A DNA stretch of 10,403 bases from Chloroflexota bacterium (lineage in GTDB: Bacteria; Chloroflexota; UBA6077; FW602-bin22; JACPQP01). The notes beneath the pieces were generated by a model that was not told the DNA's origin, searched no databases, and worked only from the letters and a program-made list of their open reading frames with translations. Shown here one piece after another: positions 1-5,754 of the stretch. How positions within the stretch are numbered: position 1 is the first letter of the stretch; each line of letters starts with the position of its first letter. The position numbers and the translations under genes are program-made. Where the stretch lies: positions 1 through 10,403 of the forward strand of contig JACPQP010000310.1 of assembly GCA_016190465.1 (NCBI GenBank), read 5' to 3'.

Positions 1-18
1 CCCCCGCCCCGACTGGCC

Positions 19-1719
19 TTACGCCCGCTCGACCTCTTCCTCTTCTTCCATCCAACTCTTGATGAGGTCGGCGATGGCCTCCGGATTGTTCCGGGCGAGG
101 TTGAAGACCTGCTCCTCAAACACCCGCCGCCGTTCCTGCATCTCACGCAGCCGCTCCTCCATCTCGCGGATGCGCTCCTCTTCGGGCGAGATGATCTCCG
201 GCACTTCCAGTGGCGGACCAATCGCCTCGATCTCCTCGGGCGCAATGATCTGCTCGAGCCCCCCTTCGATCGGCAGACCGGCCAGGCCCCCTTCCTCGGC
301 TTCTTCGAGCTCTTCGATCTCCACCTGCGGCCGGACCAGCAGCGAGCGCAGGAAGAGGAGCAGGAAGAAGGAGATGAGGACCGCCGCCACGACCTTCGCC
401 ATGTTCACGTAGAACTCGTACTGTGCTGCCTCGGCCATCTGTCGCTCCTGCTCCTCCAGGGCCGTCCGATCGAACGACATCGCCGCCACGGTCACGACAT
501 CCCCGCGCTCCAGCTTGATGCCCGCCGCCGTCGAGATCGTGCGCTCAATGGCCTGGACGCGCGCCTCATCCATCGGGCCGTCGAGCATCACCGCGACCGA
601 CAGCCGCTCGATGGCGCCGGGCGCCTTGTCCAGTTTCTCGACGGTCTTCGAGATCTCGTAGTTCGAGATGGTGTCCTTGCGGCTGAACTGCACCTGGCTC
701 CCGGACGCGGTTTGGCTGGCAGCCGCCTGCACACCCGGAGCGAGGTTTGAGGCGGCGCCGGGAACGCCACCGGGCAGCGAGGCGACAGGACCGGTGAACC
801 GCTCCTCGATGGTCTGCGTGCTCCGTTGGACGTTCGGCCGGGCCTCCAGCACGGTCTGCGGCGGGACAAACAGCTCGCTCTCCTGTTGCACGTTGTCCCA
901 GTTCAGCGCCGCGCTGACCCGCACCACGGCGCGATTCGGCCCGATCACTCGATGGAGCATCGACGTGATATCGCGCTCGAGGTTCTTCTCGAGAGTTCGC
1001 TGCACTTCCCGCTGGCTGCCGGTCACCCGGGCCGATTTCTCGTCGATGAGGTCAGACAGGACGTTCCCGGACGTATCGACGATCGTGATGTTCTCGGGCG
1101 TCAGGCCCTCGACGCTCCGAGCAAGCAAGTGGGCGATGCCCGTCACCTGCTTGGGTTCGAGCGATCGAGCGGGCCGGAGACGGAGGATCACCGATGCCGT
1201 CGTGACCTTCTCTTTCTCCAGGAACAGGGACGGCTGGGGGATTGCCAGGTGGACCCGAGCCGATTCGACCGCGTCAACTCGGCCAACCGTTCGACTGAGC
1301 TCACCCTCCATCGCTCGCTGGAGGTTGAGGCGCTGGGTGAACTCGGTCTGCCCGAACGAGGAGAGTCCCTGCTGATTGAACAGCTCGAAGCCGACGACCC
1401 CGCCTTGCGGCAGCCCTTCGCCGGCCAGGGTAACCCGCACGTCGTCGGCGCGGTCGCGGGGAACGCGAACCGTCCGTCCGTTATCGGCGAGCTGATACGG
1501 GATCCGCAAGTCTTTGAGCTTGGCGACGATCGCTCCGGCGTCTTTCTCGTCCAGGCTGGAGTAGACGACGCCGTACGACGTCTGCTGGGCGACACTCAGG
1601 AGGGTGCCGACCAGCGCGATGGCGGCGACGACGACGCCGATGAGCACGAGGCGCTGGACGCGCGAGAGCCCGGCCCAGTAGGCCTGGAGCTGCGCGAGGA
1701 ACTCTCGAAGCTGAGCCAC
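19..1719 (-). CDS. fliF: Flagellar MS-ring protein FliF
   Basis: FliF builds the membrane-embedded MS ring, the base on which the rod, the export gate and the FliG rotor ring assemble. The 566-residue product has the full family layout. A short cytoplasmic N-terminus is followed by a first membrane helix at about 24-44. The ring-building YscJ/FliF domain begins with SYGVVYSSLDEKDAG (48-62). The middle domain is followed by a Gly/Ala/Ser-rich insert at about 310-345, and NYEISKTVEKLDK lies at 353-365. A second membrane helix covers about 439-460. The acidic, charged C-terminal tail has a helix at about 530-566 ending NPEAIADLIKSWMEEE, the FliG-binding segment. The start is GTG with GGGAG seven bases upstream. 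It lies 71 bp downstream of flgC on the same strand, where many bacteria carry fliE. The stop is TAA, and fliG would be expected just beyond the window edge. Identification is secure. Confidence 0.97.
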   Translation of the reverse strand: MAQLREFLAQLQAYWAGLSRVQRLVLIGVVVAAIALVGTLLSVAQQTSYGVVYSSLDEKDAGAIVAKLKDLRIPYQLADNGRTVRVPRDRADDVRVTLAGEGLPQGGVVGFELFNQQGLSSFGQTEFTQRLNLQRAMEGELSRTVGRVDAVESARVHLAIPQPSLFLEKEKVTTASVILRLRPARSLEPKQVTGIAHLLARSVEGLTPENITIVDTSGNVLSDLIDEKSARVTGSQREVQRTLEKNLERDITSMLHRVIGPNRAVVRVSAALNWDNVQQESELFVPPQTVLEARPNVQRSTQTIEERFTGPVASLPGGVPGAASNLAPGVQAAASQTASGSQVQFSRKDTISNYEISKTVEKLDKAPGAIERLSVAVMLDGPMDEARVQAIERTISTAAGIKLERGDVVTVAAMSFDRTALEEQERQMAEAAQYEFYVNMAKVVAAVLISFFLLLFLRSLLVRPQVEIEELEEAEEGGLAGLPIEGGLEQIIAPEEIEAIGPPLEVPEIISPEEERIREMEERLREMQERRRVFEEQVFNLARNNPEAIADLIKSWMEEEEEVERA

Positions 1720-1763
1720 CCTACCACTCCCTCGCGGCGCCGGAGATCACTCCTCCGGGCTCC

Positions 1764-1787
1764 GGGGGCGAACGCAAGGCTCGCCCC
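1764..1787. other. Short GC hairpin in the flgC-fliF gap
   Basis: A 7-bp perfect inverted repeat, GGGGCGA (1765-1771) and TCGCCCC (1781-1787), lies just after the flgC stop in the 71-bp gap before fliF. There is no T-run, so it does not look like a complete intrinsic terminator. It could stabilise mRNA ends or tune read-through between the two genes, or it could be a chance GC-rich pairing. Confidence 0.25.
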
Positions 1788-1790
1788 GAC

Positions 1791-2264
1791 TCAGGCCCGG
1801 CCGATCTCGAGCGCCCGTTGCGCCATCGCCTTGGCCGCGTTGAAGACAGTCACGTTCGCTTCGTACGACCGCGTCGCCGAGATCATGTCCGTCATCTCGG
1901 TAACCACGTTGACATTCGGATACTCGACGTAGCCCTCGGCGTTCGCGTCAGGGTGTCCGGGTTGGTAGGCGAGGCGGGTCGGGCTGTCATCCTCGGTTAT
2001 CGACGCGACCTCCACCCCCTGCTCCACCGCCCCCAGCGTTGGCTCGACGCCACCGCTGTCGCGCAGAAACCGAGCGAATGGCAGCCCGGCCACCCGAGGG
2101 GAGAAAACGATCTGCTGCCGACGGAATGCGCCACCCCGCGACGTTCGAGTCGACTCGGCGTTGGCGATGTTGTTCGAGATGACGTCCATCCGCAACCGTT
2201 GGGCCGTCAATCCCGAGGCGCTGGTCCGCAGGGCTGAGAAGAAACTCACGTTTGCCACCCCCAC
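1791..2264 (-). CDS. flgC: Flagellar basal-body proximal rod protein FlgC
   Basis: FlgC is one of the proximal rod subunits that pass through the envelope above the MS ring and are exported by the flagellar type III system. The N-terminus carries the rod-family signature ASGLTAQRLRMDVISNNIAN (16-35). The C-terminus carries the FlgC signature, YVEYPNVNVVTEMTDMISAT followed by RSYEANV, and ends in ALEIGRA. The longest reading starts at a GTG (2264) and gives 157 residues. A GTG at 2247-2249 would give VSFFSALRTSASGL, closer to the usual FlgC start, and has GGGGGTGG a few bases upstream, so that start is a real alternative. The usual partner flgB is not upstream; a glycoside hydrolase gene is there instead. 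The gene is followed by fliF with no fliE between them. Confidence 0.95.
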   Translation of the reverse strand: MGVANVSFFSALRTSASGLTAQRLRMDVISNNIANAESTRTSRGGAFRRQQIVFSPRVAGLPFARFLRDSGGVEPTLGAVEQGVEVASITEDDSPTRLAYQPGHPDANAEGYVEYPNVNVVTEMTDMISATRSYEANVTVFNAAKAMAQRALEIGRA

Positions 2265-2301
2265 AACGTCATCCTACGTCGTTCGGTTGCTTCCGAGTAT
2301 C

Positions 2302-2312
2302 GGGGAATCCCC
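2302..2312. promoter_or_regulatory. Palindrome GGGGATTCCCC upstream of flgC
   Basis: On the minus strand this reads GTTTAGGGGATTCCCCGATAC, centred on an 11-bp palindrome 37 bp before the longest flgC start. A near-identical element (TATAGGGGATTTCCCCATAG) stands upstream of the hydrolase gene at 3800-3811. The shared flanks (T-A before the G-run, ATA just after the C-run) suggest a common operator or promoter element. It does not fit the sigma28 consensus with proper spacing. Confidence 0.45.
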
Positions 2313-2336
2313 TAAACTGTCCCCTGAAGGCGCTTA

Positions 2337-3710
2337 TCAGACCAGATTGCGCAGCGCGGTCACGACCGGGCTCACCTGGCCCGGCTTGAACATGGCGTGG
2401 CGACTGAAGCCCTGGTCGTGGCCGCCACCCTCCTCGTTGGCGATCACCCAGTAGGTGTAGGCAAAGTAGTACGGCTCGCGTCGTTTCAGATACCGGTACG
2501 CGTCGACAACCATCTGCACCTGCCGCTCCTCCGTCACTTCGGGGAAGGTCAGGTCTTCCTTGCTGCCGACAAAGGTGCCGCCCTCCGTGCCGATGATCGG
2601 CAGGCTCCGGCCGACCGCCTGATGGGCGAGGCGATCGTACCAGCGAAACTTGAGGAAGCCGTTGCTGTCTTTGGCGTAGTCGATCGGGTGATTGAGCGTG
2701 TAGTTGTGCAGGCTGATCCACCCTCGGCCCAGGGTATCAAGGGCGTGCCGCTGCTTGAGGCCGGCCAACGCCTGCTTCATAAACTCAATGTCGTCGAAGT
2801 CACCGCCCGGAGCAAGCGAGCCGAAGCCGGGATAGCCGCCCGCCGCGGCGATCGCGCGCGCCACCGGGATCCACTGGTCCAGGTAGCGGTTGACGTCGGG
2901 CGCCGCTCCGGCGTTCTCGTGCTTCAGGTTCGGCTCGTTGTAGGGCTGGTAGTAGTTGACGCCCAGCGCCTTGTAGTGACGGACGAGCGCCTGGACATCT
3001 CCCTTGATGGTCTCGCCCGGTGGGGTATAGATCCGCATGACGGGCTCGATGCCGTTGGCGACCAGCTTCTTGACGAGGTAATCGTTTGCCCCGATGTGGG
3101 TGCCATCGTTGAGGAAGGTCACCCACTTCATGCGCATGCGGACCGCCTCGTCGACGAACCGATCGACGACCGCATCGCTGGTGCTGGTGATCGGCACCCA
3201 GTGAATGCCGTTCCCGTTGTCGCCCGGCGGATGGGGATACCGATCAAGCGGTATCCCTCGCACCGGCTCGCCCATACTCGCGAGTGCCTGGGGCGACGAG
3301 GCGACGGGGCGACGGGGCGACGGGGCGAACCCGGCTCCGGACGCCCCGTCGCCGGAAGACGCCCCGTCGCCCCGCAGCGGCTCGCCACCACGCCAGCGCT
3401 CGCTGCGGATGCGAACCATCTGCTGAAACTCGGCGGTCGGGACTGGGCGTGTGGCGCGCATTCCCCCCACCACCTGCGCAGCTCCGGAGTCCGGTCCCGC
3501 GTCCCACAGGGACTTCCTTTGGTCGCCACGGGAGAGGGGTGGGGTGCCCATTTCCTGCTGGCGCTGTACCGCGTCGAGGACAGCGGCAAACGACCCCGCC
3601 CCCGGAGCGCGGCCAGTCTGGGGGGAACTGCGTCTCGCGCCAGAGGAGTCGGTCGCCTTGTAAGGAGGAGCGAGCCCGGTGCGGATTCCCTTTTGGTTAC
3701 CCGAGTCCAT
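2337..3710 (-). CDS. Clan GH-A glycoside hydrolase with disordered N-terminus, in flagellar locus
   Basis: Residue numbers count from the ATG at 3710 (457 residues). A GTG at 3728 would add six residues; the ATG has AGGG five bases upstream and is preferred. Residues 1-145 are low-complexity, rich in Ser, Gly, Ala, Pro and Arg. They contain one short helix-like segment, SFAAVLDAVQRQQ (40-52), of a kind seen near the start of flagellar secreted proteins. There is no signal peptide or membrane segment. From about 150 onward is a TIM-barrel hydrolase. YNEPNL holds the likely acid/base E259 after strand 4, ISLHNY lies at about 332, and IIGTEGG holds the likely nucleophile E376 at strand 7. YTYW at strand 8 supplies the usual aromatic residue. 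This is the pattern of clan GH-A retaining glycosidases. It could remodel a wall or surface polysaccharide during rod or hook growth, as FlgJ does elsewhere, but that role is inferred. The substrate is unknown. An 8-bp repeat lies in the linker coding region. Confidence 0.8.
   Translation of the reverse strand: MDSGNQKGIRTGLAPPYKATDSSGARRSSPQTGRAPGAGSFAAVLDAVQRQQEMGTPPLSRGDQRKSLWDAGPDSGAAQVVGGMRATRPVPTAEFQQMVRIRSERWRGGEPLRGDGASSGDGASGAGFAPSPRRPVASSPQALASMGEPVRGIPLDRYPHPPGDNGNGIHWVPITSTSDAVVDRFVDEAVRMRMKWVTFLNDGTHIGANDYLVKKLVANGIEPVMRIYTPPGETIKGDVQALVRHYKALGVNYYQPYNEPNLKHENAGAAPDVNRYLDQWIPVARAIAAAGGYPGFGSLAPGGDFDDIEFMKQALAGLKQRHALDTLGRGWISLHNYTLNHPIDYAKDSNGFLKFRWYDRLAHQAVGRSLPIIGTEGGTFVGSKEDLTFPEVTEERQVQMVVDAYRYLKRREPYYFAYTYWVIANEEGGGHDQGFSRHAMFKPGQVSPVVTALRNLV
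3293..3374. repeat. Imperfect 8-bp tandem repeat (GCGACGGG) with inverted copies
   Basis: Inside the hydrolase gene, GCGACGAG (3293-3300) is followed by three perfect GCGACGGG units (3301-3324) and a partial one. Inverted copies, GCCCCGTCGC, occur at 3343-3352 and 3361-3370, so the stretch can also fold into a strong hairpin. It codes for the Gly/Ser/Asp-rich linker between the disordered N-terminus and the hydrolase barrel. The unit is not a multiple of three, so gain or loss of one unit would shift the reading frame. Confidence 0.75.
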
Positions 3711-3799
3711 CGGTGCCCTGGCCTGCACCGGCCATTATCCACTGGCAAAGTGGCCGGCTCTCACCGCCGATGGTACCAGCTTGTCAGGCGCCCGGCTAT

Positions 3800-3811
3800 G
3801 GGGAAATCCCC
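3800..3811. promoter_or_regulatory. Palindrome GGGGATTTCCCC upstream of hydrolase gene
   Basis: On the minus strand this reads TATAGGGGATTTCCCCATAG. It starts 8 bp after the stop of the FlgN/FliT-like gene and lies 89 bp before the hydrolase ATG. It matches the element before flgC (2302-2312) apart from one extra T in the centre and small flank changes. It is likely a binding site or part of a promoter shared by the two flagellar-strand units. Confidence 0.45.
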
Positions 3812-3818
3812 TATAGTC

Positions 3819-4244
3819 TCAGCTTCGGCGATCGACGAGCCCGTTCACCGTGTTTGGCGCCAGATAGTCATAGGCGCGAAGCACTTTGCGCCCCGAGTGA
3901 ACACGGTTGAGCTCGGTCCGGGCGGTGGCGATCTTGTCCATCAACAATTGCTCGCTCTGGGTATCGAGGTCGAGGATGCTGCGCACGAGGGTTGCCGCGG
4001 CAGACCGGTCCCGTCGGTCGAGATCGGCGGCCTGAGTACCAAGCGAGCGGCTCATCTCGCCGACCTGCTCAACCTTTTCCAGGAGCTTCTCGCGCTCGAC
4101 GAGGAGGTCATAGAAGGTGCCAAGGTCGTCATTCTCCAGCGCCGCGTGCTGAGCCTGAGCGGTCCGGTGGATCGCCTCGTAGAGAACTACCTTGAACGCC
4201 ATCGGCCGTGTCTCCGGAGACTCCAGGCCTATCTCGATCGCCAC
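3819..4244 (-). CDS. Small FlgN/FliT-like flagellar export chaperone (probable)
   Basis: The 141-residue product is cytoplasmic, almost entirely helical and charged. It has heptad-like stretches at about 40-66 (ending LLVEREKLLEKVEQVGEM) and 82-117, then a C-terminal GRKVLRAYDY (118-127). A bundle of this size with a G-K-x-x-x-A-Y ending is typical of FlgN and FliT proteins, which hold hook-associated proteins or the filament cap before export. No membrane segment or enzyme motif is visible. The GTG start at 4244 has an excellent GGGGAGG seven bases upstream. A sigma28-type promoter about 85 bp upstream supports a late-flagellar role. The hydrolase and flgC follow on the same strand, but hook-associated genes are not in the window. 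The call rests on size, helical pattern and context, and another flagellar coiled-coil protein is possible. Confidence 0.55.
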   Translation of the reverse strand: MAIEIGLESPETRPMAFKVVLYEAIHRTAQAQHAALENDDLGTFYDLLVEREKLLEKVEQVGEMSRSLGTQAADLDRRDRSAAATLVRSILDLDTQSEQLLMDKIATARTELNRVHSGRKVLRAYDYLAPNTVNGLVDRRS

Positions 4245-4329
4245 GTCAGCACCTCCCCACCAAACCTCGCCCTTCAGGAATCACGCCCCGTTCCTGCGCA
4301 TAGCCCGGGTGCGAGGTCACCTAGGATGA

Positions 4330-4356
4330 TTGTCGGCAGCAACTCGTAGTTCTTTA
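4330..4356 (-). promoter_or_regulatory. Sigma28 (FliA/SigD)-type flagellar promoter
   Basis: The minus strand reads TAAAGAAC (4356-4349), then 11 bases, then GCCGACAA (4337-4330). The FliA consensus is TAAAGTTT-N11-GCCGATAA, so the -35 core TAAAG, the exact spacing and seven of eight -10 bases agree. Transcription would begin near 4321 and reach the chaperone GTG at 4244 after a leader of about 75-80 bases. Confidence 0.7.
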
Positions 4357-4378
4357 GGGCAATCTGGGGGCAATTGGA

Positions 4379-4445
4379 ACCTCCACCCCCCTGCGCGCTG
4401 TTCGTGAGCCAGGCTCGACGCGGGGAGGGGAGTGATGCCCTCCTC
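4379..4445. repeat. Degenerate copy of the ACCTCACCCC palindromic element
   Basis: The stretch from 4379 (ACCTCCACCCCCCTGC, then TGTTCGTGAGCC) resembles one arm of the elements at 4471-4551 and 5573-5650 with several changes. The 11-mer GGGCAATCTGG occurs just before it (4357-4367) and again just before the next element (4460-4470). This suggests an old tandem duplication of the element with its flank. The rest of the 324-bp gap between the DUF2171 gene and the chaperone gene holds the sigma28 promoter and the intact element. I see no gene in it. Confidence 0.35.
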
Positions 4446-4470
4446 CGTTTGGCGGCGAGGGGCAATCTGG

Positions 4471-4551
4471 ACCTCACCCCTGCACCGTCGTTGCTAAGCC
4501 GGATCCCTCGCTGCGCTCAGGACTGACGGAGAGGGGGACGGGGGGTGAGGT
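4471..4551. repeat. Palindromic intergenic element, copy 1
   Basis: This 81-bp element is bounded by perfect 10-bp inverted ends, ACCTCACCCC and GGGGTGAGGT. It shares its ends and an internal GTT-CT-AGCCGGA-CC block with the element at 5573-5650. It lies 17 bp downstream of the DUF2171 stop, so its transcript could fold and act as an end or stabiliser of that mRNA. It looks like a REP/MITE-type dispersed repeat. No target duplication was recognised. Confidence 0.6.
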
Positions 4552-4568
4552 CCGCCCTCTGGAAGGAT

Positions 4569-5141
4569 TTACCGCATGCCCACGCCGGGCCGGCGGTCCC
4601 AGCCCTGCTGATGCACCCGGTCCGACGGCACGTTCAGAGAGACGTTCTCCCCCTCGACGCGGTTGACCACGTCGAACGGGATGTACAGGTCCGGACCGAG
4701 ACCGAGAAAGCCGGTGTCGCAGTGGAAGTAGGTATCGTACACCTCTTTCACAGTACCGATCTTCTTGTTGTCAGAGCCCGTGCAGGTGAAGCCTTGCTGG
4801 ACGCGGTGTCGCGTGACAGATGGGCGACCGGCTGTCTCGGTCGCGCCGGGCATTGGGCCGTAGAAGCCACCAGTTGTCCCTGCTCCAACGGTCGGCCGCG
4901 CTTCGGCTGGTGGTTGGCTCCACCCCATCTGGCTCACCCGGTCTGCTGGCACCTGGAGAAAGATCTTGCTCCCCTCGATGTGATCAACCGAAGTAAGCGG
5001 GATGAACAGGTCCTGGCCAAGCCCGAGAAGGCCCGTGTCGCAGCGGAAGTACGTGTCGAATACCTCCCGCACGGTGCCGACGTTCGCGCCATTCGAGCCG
5101 ACACAGGTAAAGCCTGGCTGGATATTCGCCCGATGGATCAT
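4569..5141 (-). CDS. Tandem DUF2171 protein (two PRC-barrel-like domains)
   Basis: The 190-residue product is an internal duplication. Residues 8-74 and 115-181 align without gaps with about 40 of 67 identical positions. Each repeat has the form GFTC-GS, then GTV-EV-DTYF-CDTG-LGLG-DL-IP, then VP-DRV and GW, the DUF2171 pattern, a small beta-barrel related to PRC barrels. The linker (about 75-110) is Gly/Pro/Thr-rich. There is no signal peptide or membrane helix, so the protein is probably cytoplasmic. Each repeat carries two Cys at equivalent places (C13/C34 and C120/C141). The family's function is unknown; such proteins often accompany stress or envelope genes. The ATG at 5141 has a strong GGGAGGAG site. 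The gene lies 69 bp downstream of a tiny membrane-protein gene on the same strand, probably in one operon. Confidence 0.85.
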   Translation of the reverse strand: MIHRANIQPGFTCVGSNGANVGTVREVFDTYFRCDTGLLGLGQDLFIPLTSVDHIEGSKIFLQVPADRVSQMGWSQPPAEARPTVGAGTTGGFYGPMPGATETAGRPSVTRHRVQQGFTCTGSDNKKIGTVKEVYDTYFHCDTGFLGLGPDLYIPFDVVNRVEGENVSLNVPSDRVHQQGWDRRPGVGMR

Positions 5142-5210
5142 GGTGATCTCCTCCCTGTTTTACGCCTATTCGGCAATTCGATTTAGACTGAGGTGCAGAT
5201 CCACGCCGGG

Positions 5211-5372
5211 TCAGACCGCCGGACCAGGCCCGACGAGCAGGTTGTAGAGCAGGATAACCAGGGCCAGAATCAACAGGAGATGGACAAGGTTCCCCACCCC
5301 ACCCGTCAGACCGACGAGCCAGACGATCAGCACCACGACGAGTAGGATCCAGAGCAGATTGCGGAGCGTCAT
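5211..5372 (-). CDS. Small two-helix membrane protein, lmo0937/DUF5670-like
   Basis: This is a 53-residue ORF starting MTLRNLLWIL. Two hydrophobic segments (about 5-21 and 28-46) are separated by a GLTGGVGN turn, and the protein ends LVGPGPAV. The arrangement of Leu-Trp, a central Gly-Gly loop, Leu-(Ile/Val)-His-Leu-Leu, and a second Leu/Ile/Val helix matches the lmo0937-type small membrane proteins. These are common in Chloroflexota, Firmicutes and others and are usually linked to stress or envelope functions, but no activity is established. The ATG has AAGGAGG four to five bases upstream, which strongly supports translation. It lies 69 bp upstream of the tandem DUF2171 gene on the same strand and is probably cotranscribed with it. 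The identification rests on pattern memory. Confidence 0.75.
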   Translation of the reverse strand: MTLRNLLWILLVVVLIVWLVGLTGGVGNLVHLLLILALVILLYNLLVGPGPAV

Positions 5373-5395
5373 ATAACCTCCTTGAAAAGTGACCC

Positions 5396-5416
5396 AAGAG
5401 CGACGCGAACGCTCTT
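5396..5416. promoter_or_regulatory. Inverted repeat upstream of the small membrane-protein gene
   Basis: Perfect 7-bp arms AAGAGCG (5396-5402) and CGCTCTT (5410-5416) are separated by seven bases and lie 24-44 bp before the ATG of the membrane-protein gene. This fits an operator site or a leader hairpin. No clear promoter for the minus-strand pair was found beside it. Confidence 0.35.
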
Positions 5417-5493
5417 CGACGTCGTGGTCTCATCCTTCAGGATCAGGGACTGGAGCAAGAACGGGAGCAATAACCATGCCATTTACTGAAGTG

Positions 5494-5523
5494 TTGACGC
5501 GCACCAGGTGGCATCCCTATACT
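5494..5523 (+). promoter_or_regulatory. Sigma70-like promoter reading toward the CinA-domain gene
   Basis: TTGACG (5494-5499) and TATACT (5518-5523) are separated by 18 bases, a good match to the housekeeping consensus. The start point would fall near 5530. The next plus-strand gene begins at 5755, so the leader would be about 225 bases and contain the large hairpin at 5573-5650. No convincing small ORF lies in the leader. Confidence 0.55.
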
Positions 5524-5572
5524 GGGCTGCGTACCGGGCTGCGTCCTGGCCTGACGGGGTTGGAAACCGCAG

Positions 5573-5650
5573 ACCTCACCCCCGGCCGCCGTTCCTGAGC
5601 CGGAACCGTTGACGGACCCACTCAGGAACGGCAGGTGCAGGGGGTGAGGT
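5573..5650. repeat. Palindromic intergenic element, copy 2 (long hairpin)
   Basis: Outer 11-bp arms ACCTCACCCCC (5573-5583) and GGGGGTGAGGT (5640-5650) enclose inner 12-bp arms GCCGTTCCTGAG (5588-5599) and CTCAGGAACGGC (5621-5632). All arms are perfect, making a long, nearly continuous hairpin with a 21-base loop. It belongs to the same family as 4471-4551. It sits between the promoter at 5494-5523 and the CinA-domain gene, so it could attenuate or stabilise that transcript. The rest of the 382-bp gap holds only the promoter, the small inverted repeat and unassigned sequence. Confidence 0.7.
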
Positions 5651-5754
5651 GCGTTCATCTGCGGTTACCGGTTGCCGAGGCGCCGATCGCACACACTGGC
5701 TGCCGACCGACTGCCGAATGAGGGAGCACCCACTGGTTGGAGAGAGGAGATCGC

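Noticed and set aside
826..1932. Plus-strand open frame of 368 codons over fliF and flgC
   Set aside because: It is antisense to FliF and FlgC, both identified by strong signatures. No ribosome site or motif supports the frame.
2301..2337. Plus-strand sigma28-like match (TAAACTGT-N11-GCTTATCA) beside the flgC palindrome
   Set aside because: Only five of eight -10 bases agree and it would read antisense into the hydrolase gene, with no plus-strand gene to serve.
3293..3374. CRISPR-like array
   Set aside because: The units are 8 bp and contiguous without spacers, and no cas gene is present. It is a simple tandem repeat in coding DNA.
2397..4349. Very long plus-strand open frame (650 codons) opposite the hydrolase and chaperone genes
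   Set aside because: It is the mirror of two genes with clear motifs and ribosome sites on the minus strand. High GC at third positions keeps antisense frames open. Its translation shows no recognisable motif and is arginine/valine/leucine-rich in a repetitive way.
4274..4477. Minus-strand open frame of 67 codons upstream of the chaperone gene
   Set aside because: It overlaps the sigma28-type promoter and repeat copies, has no good ribosome site and looks like chance coding in GC-rich repeat DNA.
5142..5210. Sigma28-like match (TAAA near GCCGAATA) before the DUF2171 gene
   Set aside because: The two halves are only seven bases apart instead of fifteen, so they cannot form a working promoter of that class.
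5389..5598. Plus-strand small open frame before the CinA-domain gene
   Set aside because: It runs across the promoter and into the palindromic element, and its residues (repeated TGLRTGLRPGLTG) mirror a short DNA repeat. No convincing start signal fits a gene.
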